DNA from: CAZQCJ01 sp964591885
Lineage (GTDB): Bacteria; Patescibacteriota; Microgenomatia; PFEM01; JAPLYW01
DNA: 25,487 nt
Direction: 5' to 3'
Assembly: GCA_964591885.1 (NCBI GenBank)
Contig: CAZQCJ010000044.1
Location: forward strand, 1 to 25,487
Part shown: positions 22,271-25,487 of the stretch, piece after piece
Position numbering within the stretch: position 1 is the stretch's first letter
How the letters are laid out: each line of letters begins with the position of its first letter
Notes under the pieces: generated by a model
Told to the model about the DNA's origin: nothing
Seen by the model: the letters and a program-made list of their open reading frames with translations, nothing else
The model's database searches: none
Made by a program: the position numbers and the translations under genes

Positions 22271-23271
22271 ATAACTTGTTCAACTAAACGGCAAGAATAG
22301 GCCCATTCATTATCATACCAAGCCACAACTTTAACCAAATCGCCGTCAATAACCTGAGTTAAAGAAAGGTCAATAATCGCTGAAGCCGAGTTACCGATAA
22401 TATCAGTGGAAACTAAAGGTTTGTCAGAAACAGCAATAATTCCTTTATACTTTTGAGCTGCTACCCGATTAAAAACTTTATTAATTTCTTTTGTGGTTGT
22501 TCGATGAGTAGTCACAAAACAAAAATCAACTAATGAGCCACAGACTACTGGCACTCTTAAAGCTAAGGCATTAATTAAACCTTTTAAATTAGGTAAAACT
22601 TCAACTGTGGCTATTGCTGCCCCAGTCGAAGTTGGGACAATATTAACTGCAGCGGCTCTAGCCCGACGTAAATCTTGATGAGAACCATCTACTAATTCTT
22701 GGTCAGCTGTATAGGCATGAACCGTAGTTATCAGGCTTTTTTGAAGACCAAAATTTTCCATTATCACTTTTGTTACCGGAGCTACACAATTAGTCGTACA
22801 GGAAGCATTGTCAATAATTAAATCATTTTTGTACTTTTCCTGATTAACACCAATAATAAAAGTCTTTATCCCTTTAGCCGGGGCAGTGACAATAATTTTT
22901 TTAGCGCCGCCCTGAAAATGACTAGCAACACTTTGACGATCACGGAAAACACCAGTTGCTTCGATAATTACCTCTGCCCCATATTTCTTCCAAGGAATCT
23001 TGCTTGGCTCTCTTTCAGCTAAAAACGGAATCTTTTGATGGTTAACATTTAAAACGCCTATTTCCTCGCTTTTACCTTTTTCAATTTTCAGTTTACCCTT
23101 AAAGTGACCATAAACACTATCATATTCAAATAAATGAGCCCAGCCCTCAATTTCCATTGAGCCAGAAGTGTTAATAGCAACTACTTTTACCTTATCTAGA
23201 TATTTGGCCAGAATAGCTCGTAAAGTCACTCGACCAATACGACCAAATCCATTAATGCCAATTTTAATCAT
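22252..23271 (-). CDS. gap: Glyceraldehyde-3-phosphate dehydrogenase, type I
   Basis: A 339-aa phosphorylating GAPDH. The N-terminal Rossmann domain has INGFGRIGR (6-14). The catalytic domain has Cys158 in NASCTTNCVAP and His185 in TTVHAYTADQ, followed by RRARAAAVNIVPTSTGAA. All catalytic residues are present. The cofactor loop reads AINTSGS where NAD-specific enzymes have AINDL, and the distal segment reads VDGSHQD where NAD-specific enzymes usually have a Pro instead of Ser. Both changes are of the kind found in NADP-using GAPDH, so dual or NADP use is an inference. The ATG at 23271 follows pgk by 16 nt. The 3' end overlaps deoC. Confidence 0.96.
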   Translation of the reverse strand: MIKIGINGFGRIGRVTLRAILAKYLDKVKVVAINTSGSMEIEGWAHLFEYDSVYGHFKGKLKIEKGKSEEIGVLNVNHQKIPFLAEREPSKIPWKKYGAEVIIEATGVFRDRQSVASHFQGGAKKIIVTAPAKGIKTFIIGVNQEKYKNDLIIDNASCTTNCVAPVTKVIMENFGLQKSLITTVHAYTADQELVDGSHQDLRRARAAAVNIVPTSTGAAIATVEVLPNLKGLINALALRVPVVCGSLVDFCFVTTHRTTTKEINKVFNRVAAQKYKGIIAVSDKPLVSTDIIGNSASAIIDLSLTQVIDGDLVKVVAWYDNEWAYSCRLVEQVIWISQH

Positions 23272-23287
23272 TTTTTTAAAGAATTAA

Positions 23288-24328
23288 TTATTCTGCTTGA
23301 TTATTTATTACTGCTTCAATTCCCGGTAGAGTTTCTTGAGCTAAAAACTTAAACATCGCTCCTCCGCCGGAGGAAATAAACATCTTTTGTTTTTTTACAA
23401 AAAAATCAATTTTGTCAACCAGATTAAGTTTGCTTAAAGCGGTTTCGGTATCCCCTCCGCCAACCACCTTAAAAGCTTGACTGTTAAGAACGGTTTCTGC
23501 AATTTGTTTTGTCCCTTCCTGAAAATCTTCCTCTTCATAAAAACCCATCGGCCCAGCCCAAATAATTGTTCCGGCTTGAATAATAGCTTTTTTAAATATT
23601 TCCGCTGATTCCAGTGTAATATCTTTTCCGTCGGGCTTCAAATCAGCAACAATAACCTTGGTTGGATAGGATTGATTTATCAGTTGAGATAGCTTACCTC
23701 CAACCAAAATAGTATCAGCCCAACTTAAAAGTTTCTCTATGACTTCCAGTTTATCTTTCTTAATTCCTCCCAAAATCAGAATCACCGGACGGCGGGGATT
23801 TTTTTTAACTTCAGATAAAACCTCTATTTCTTTTAAAAAATCTAGGCCTAAAGCCGAAGGTAAAAATTGTGGCAGACCAACAATAGAAGCATGCTGGCGA
23901 TGAGAACAGGCAAAAGCATCATTAACAAAAAAATCACCTAAGCTAGCCAGATCTTTGGTGAAATTCAAATCATTATTTTCCTCCTCTGGCCAAAACCTCA
24001 AATTTTCCAACATTACTATTGATTGCTTTTTGTCAATTTCCTTTGCTGTTAAAAACAAGGAAATTTCTTTTTTTAAAAGTTGACCTAAGTAATTAGCTAC
24101 GGGTTTTAAGCTTAAATCAGGCTCAATCTTACCCTTTGGTCGGCCCAAGTGAGAAAGAAGAATAATTTTGGCTTGTTGACTAAGAAGATAATTAATTGTT
24201 GGTAAAGATTCACCAATTCTCCTTCCATCTCCTACCTTGCCATCTTCTAGAGAAACATCATAATTTGTCCTTAAAAGAACCGTCTTTTCTTTAACTGATA
24301 AATCCTTGACATTAGGCAGTATTTTCAT
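23288..24328 (-). CDS. pgk: Phosphoglycerate kinase (compact form)
   Basis: A 346-aa enzyme that makes ATP from 1,3-bisphosphoglycerate. The N-terminal substrate domain has LLRTNYDVSL (the RVDFNVP equivalent), GRRIGESLPTI, and SHLGRPKG (59-66). FVNDAFACSHRQHASIVG is also family-typical. The C-terminal nucleotide domain has ILGGIKKDKLEVI, WAGPMGFYEEEDFQEGT and the GGGDTETAL loop. It is about 40-50 residues shorter than usual bacterial PGK (~390 aa), mostly through shorter loops, but no active-site segment appears missing. The ATG at 24328 lies 8 nt after the SLOG gene. It belongs with the gap, deoC and fba genes downstream. Confidence 0.94.
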   Translation of the reverse strand: MKILPNVKDLSVKEKTVLLRTNYDVSLEDGKVGDGRRIGESLPTINYLLSQQAKIILLSHLGRPKGKIEPDLSLKPVANYLGQLLKKEISLFLTAKEIDKKQSIVMLENLRFWPEEENNDLNFTKDLASLGDFFVNDAFACSHRQHASIVGLPQFLPSALGLDFLKEIEVLSEVKKNPRRPVILILGGIKKDKLEVIEKLLSWADTILVGGKLSQLINQSYPTKVIVADLKPDGKDITLESAEIFKKAIIQAGTIIWAGPMGFYEEEDFQEGTKQIAETVLNSQAFKVVGGGDTETALSKLNLVDKIDFFVKKQKMFISSGGGAMFKFLAQETLPGIEAVINNQAE

Positions 24329-24336
24329 TTAGAAAA

Positions 24337-24897
24337 TCAATTTTTTTGACCGTCTTTTTCTTTTTTAATTCTTTCAATAACTTTTTCTACTAAACGCTCT
24401 GGATCAGTCTCGAAAACAATCTTTCGCAAACCTTTACCAGCAGCTTCAACAATAGCTCTGACCAAATCAGCTGTACCACCTGAGCCCTCTAAAACACCAA
24501 TAACCTTATCTTCTTCATAAGCATCAGTGAATTCGTTTAAAGTCCCCATTCGTCCGTCAATCATAATTGTTGCATCGGCACTCCGAACCATTAATAAATT
24601 GCGGCCAGCATAACCTGCTTCAGTATAAATAATATGATCGAAAATTTTTGGGTCCATTGGTAGCCGATATTTTTTTGAATGTTCTATTTCTGTTCCAGCC
24701 GGGGAAAACCCAATATTAGAACCGCCACATTTCTTACAAGACTTCGCTGCTTCAAAAGGAACCCCACTAGTCGCCCCGGTAATTAGAACATGACCTTTCT
24801 TGGCAATTATCTCGCCGACTTTTCGGGCAAGTCCATAAGCCTTTTGAGCATTTTTACCTTGAGCTCCACCGGAAACACAAATTTTGAATTGTTTCAT
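24337..24897 (-). CDS. SLOG-superfamily (LOG / TIGR00725-like) nucleotide-binding protein
   Basis: A 186-aa Rossmann-like protein of the SLOG/LOG superfamily, often labelled 'lysine decarboxylase family'. The N-terminus CVSGGAQGKN and GHVLITGATSGVPFEAAK fit the first nucleotide-binding loops. The hallmark PGGxGTxxE motif appears as DGRMGTLNEF at about 114-123, with Gly-Thr and Glu kept. LOG proteins release the base from nucleoside monophosphates; SLOG relatives also bind nucleotide messengers. The CKKC pair at about 54-57 could bind metal but stands alone. It lies 1 nt after tpi and 8 nt before pgk, deep inside the glycolytic operon, so a metabolic or regulatory link is likely. Substrate unknown. 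Confidence 0.7.
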   Translation of the reverse strand: MKQFKICVSGGAQGKNAQKAYGLARKVGEIIAKKGHVLITGATSGVPFEAAKSCKKCGGSNIGFSPAGTEIEHSKKYRLPMDPKIFDHIIYTEAGYAGRNLLMVRSADATIMIDGRMGTLNEFTDAYEEDKVIGVLEGSGGTADLVRAIVEAAGKGLRKIVFETDPERLVEKVIERIKKEKDGQKN

Positions 24898-24898
24898 T

Positions 24899-25487
24899 TT
24901 AAATTTTAAATCCTTCCGCTAAATTTAATAATTCTTTTTGAGGATTTCTTGCCAGAACAACACCCGAAGAAACTAAAATTCCTTTAGCCCCTAAACTTAA
25001 GGCTTTTTGCACATCTTTTCCTTGGTGAATACCAGCCCCAACTAAAACAGGAATATCCCTAATCTTATCAACAAATTCATGAATAATTTCCGGTCGAGCT
25101 TGAGAAACAGAAATTTTTCCGCCAATCAATTCTGGTGGTTCATAAGCGAGAAAATCGGGCTTAAGTTCAGCTAATTGTTGCCCTTCTTCAATTGATTCAG
25201 CGCAAACTAGACTTTGAAGACTTTTCAAGCCTCGTAAGATACTTTTGGTTTCTTTAAATGATAACTTTTTTTCAGAATGATTAAGAACCACTCCTTTGGC
25301 CCCAGCCTCTAATATCCCCTTAGATAAAATCTGGCCAGTGTAAGGACCAAAATCAACTCTATCAACATGTTGAGCCCAAATACTTAATCCTTGGCTGGAT
25401 AAGCGAAAAATATCAGCAGCTTGAACAACAGGAATAATTTTTATCCCGGTCATTTTTTCTGTTTCCTGACAAACTTTAGCCAAAGCT
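24899..25487 (-). CDS. tpiA: Triosephosphate isomerase, archaeal-type (5' end beyond window)
   Basis: The visible C-terminal ~195 aa belong to a compact TPI that interconverts dihydroxyacetone phosphate and glyceraldehyde 3-phosphate. Family segments are WAQHVDRVDFGPYTGQI, GVVLNHSEKK with catalytic His, and YEPPELIGG with catalytic Glu. VLVGAGIHQGKDV and ILVSSGVVLA form the phosphate-binding loops. AQHVD, NHSE, YEPPELIG and the total size are typical of the ~220-aa archaeal TPI rather than the ~250-aa bacterial form. The frame stays open to the right edge; the TTG at 25483 is probably an internal Leu, because the N-terminal strand with the catalytic Lys would lie upstream. It is the first visible gene of the operon. 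Confidence 0.88.
   Translation of the reverse strand, partial: ALAKVCQETEKMTGIKIIPVVQAADIFRLSSQGLSIWAQHVDRVDFGPYTGQILSKGILEAGAKGVVLNHSEKKLSFKETKSILRGLKSLQSLVCAESIEEGQQLAELKPDFLAYEPPELIGGKISVSQARPEIIHEFVDKIRDIPVLVGAGIHQGKDVQKALSLGAKGILVSSGVVLARNPQKELLNLAEGFKI

Noticed and set aside
1..25487. UGA recoded to glycine as in some CPR lineages
   Set aside because: mutM, trpS and deoC all stop at UGA at the expected family length.
1..25487. CRISPR array, rRNA or insertion sequence
   Set aside because: No regularly spaced repeats, no rRNA core sequence and no transposase-like frame were seen.

Overview
The window looks like a chromosomal segment of an AT-rich member of the Candidate Phyla Radiation (Patescibacteria), probably Microgenomates-like. 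This is inferred from gene content and style, not from a marker phylogeny. Genes are tightly packed and often overlap. Repair and glycolytic proteins are compact. Shine-Dalgarno sites are sparse. A VirD4-like ATPase, tandem class A penicillin-binding proteins and a group I intron in a tRNA gene are present. UGA is used as a normal stop (mutM, trpS, deoC), so the UGA-to-Gly code of Gracilibacteria/Absconditabacteria does not apply.

Layout. Positions 1-4,894 (minus strand) form a run ftsH - stand-alone 5' nuclease - GT4 glycosyltransferase - mutM - recF (cut by the left edge), preceded by trpS. Positions 5,942-8,448 are the tRNA region: a CAU tRNA, an HTH plus LAGLIDADG-like gene whose stop codon lies inside that tRNA, a second CAU tRNA interrupted by a 189-nt group I intron, ftsB, a plus-strand tyrosine recombinase and a tRNA-Ile with anticodon UAU. 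Positions 8,484-12,286 (minus) carry a VirD4/TraG-like ATPase with an overlapping small partner gene, a short gene resembling the N-terminus of a ribonucleotide reductase, and a CPBP-family membrane protease. Positions 12,411-16,965 (plus) are two tandem bifunctional penicillin-binding proteins with patches of near identity that suggest gene conversion. Positions 17,007-19,285 (minus) hold a DUF6624-like gene, a small gene broken by a frameshift at a perfect A_AAA_AAG heptamer and by an in-frame TAG, and a membrane-anchored serine hydrolase of the beta-lactamase fold. Positions 19,332-25,487 (minus) are a central-carbon operon: archaeal-type tpi (cut by the right edge), a SLOG/LOG protein, pgk, gap, deoC, class II aldolase, PfkB-type sugar kinase and a NUDIX hydrolase.

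How the parts fit. The right-hand operon covers lower glycolysis (aldolase, TPI, GAPDH, PGK). DeoC can feed deoxyribose from scavenged DNA in at glyceraldehyde 3-phosphate. The two PBPs, FtsB and the serine hydrolase point to peptidoglycan synthesis and division.

Most notable is the tRNA region. A homing-endonuclease-like gene sits 57 bp from an intron-bearing tRNA. Its promoter is nested in an 11-bp inverted repeat whose 3' arm contains the ribosome-binding site, an arrangement similar to that known for the T4 intron endonuclease I-TevI. A second theme is that several genes have a -10 hexamer only 6-8 nt before the start codon, implying leaderless mRNAs. All of this is read by eye; no database search was run.
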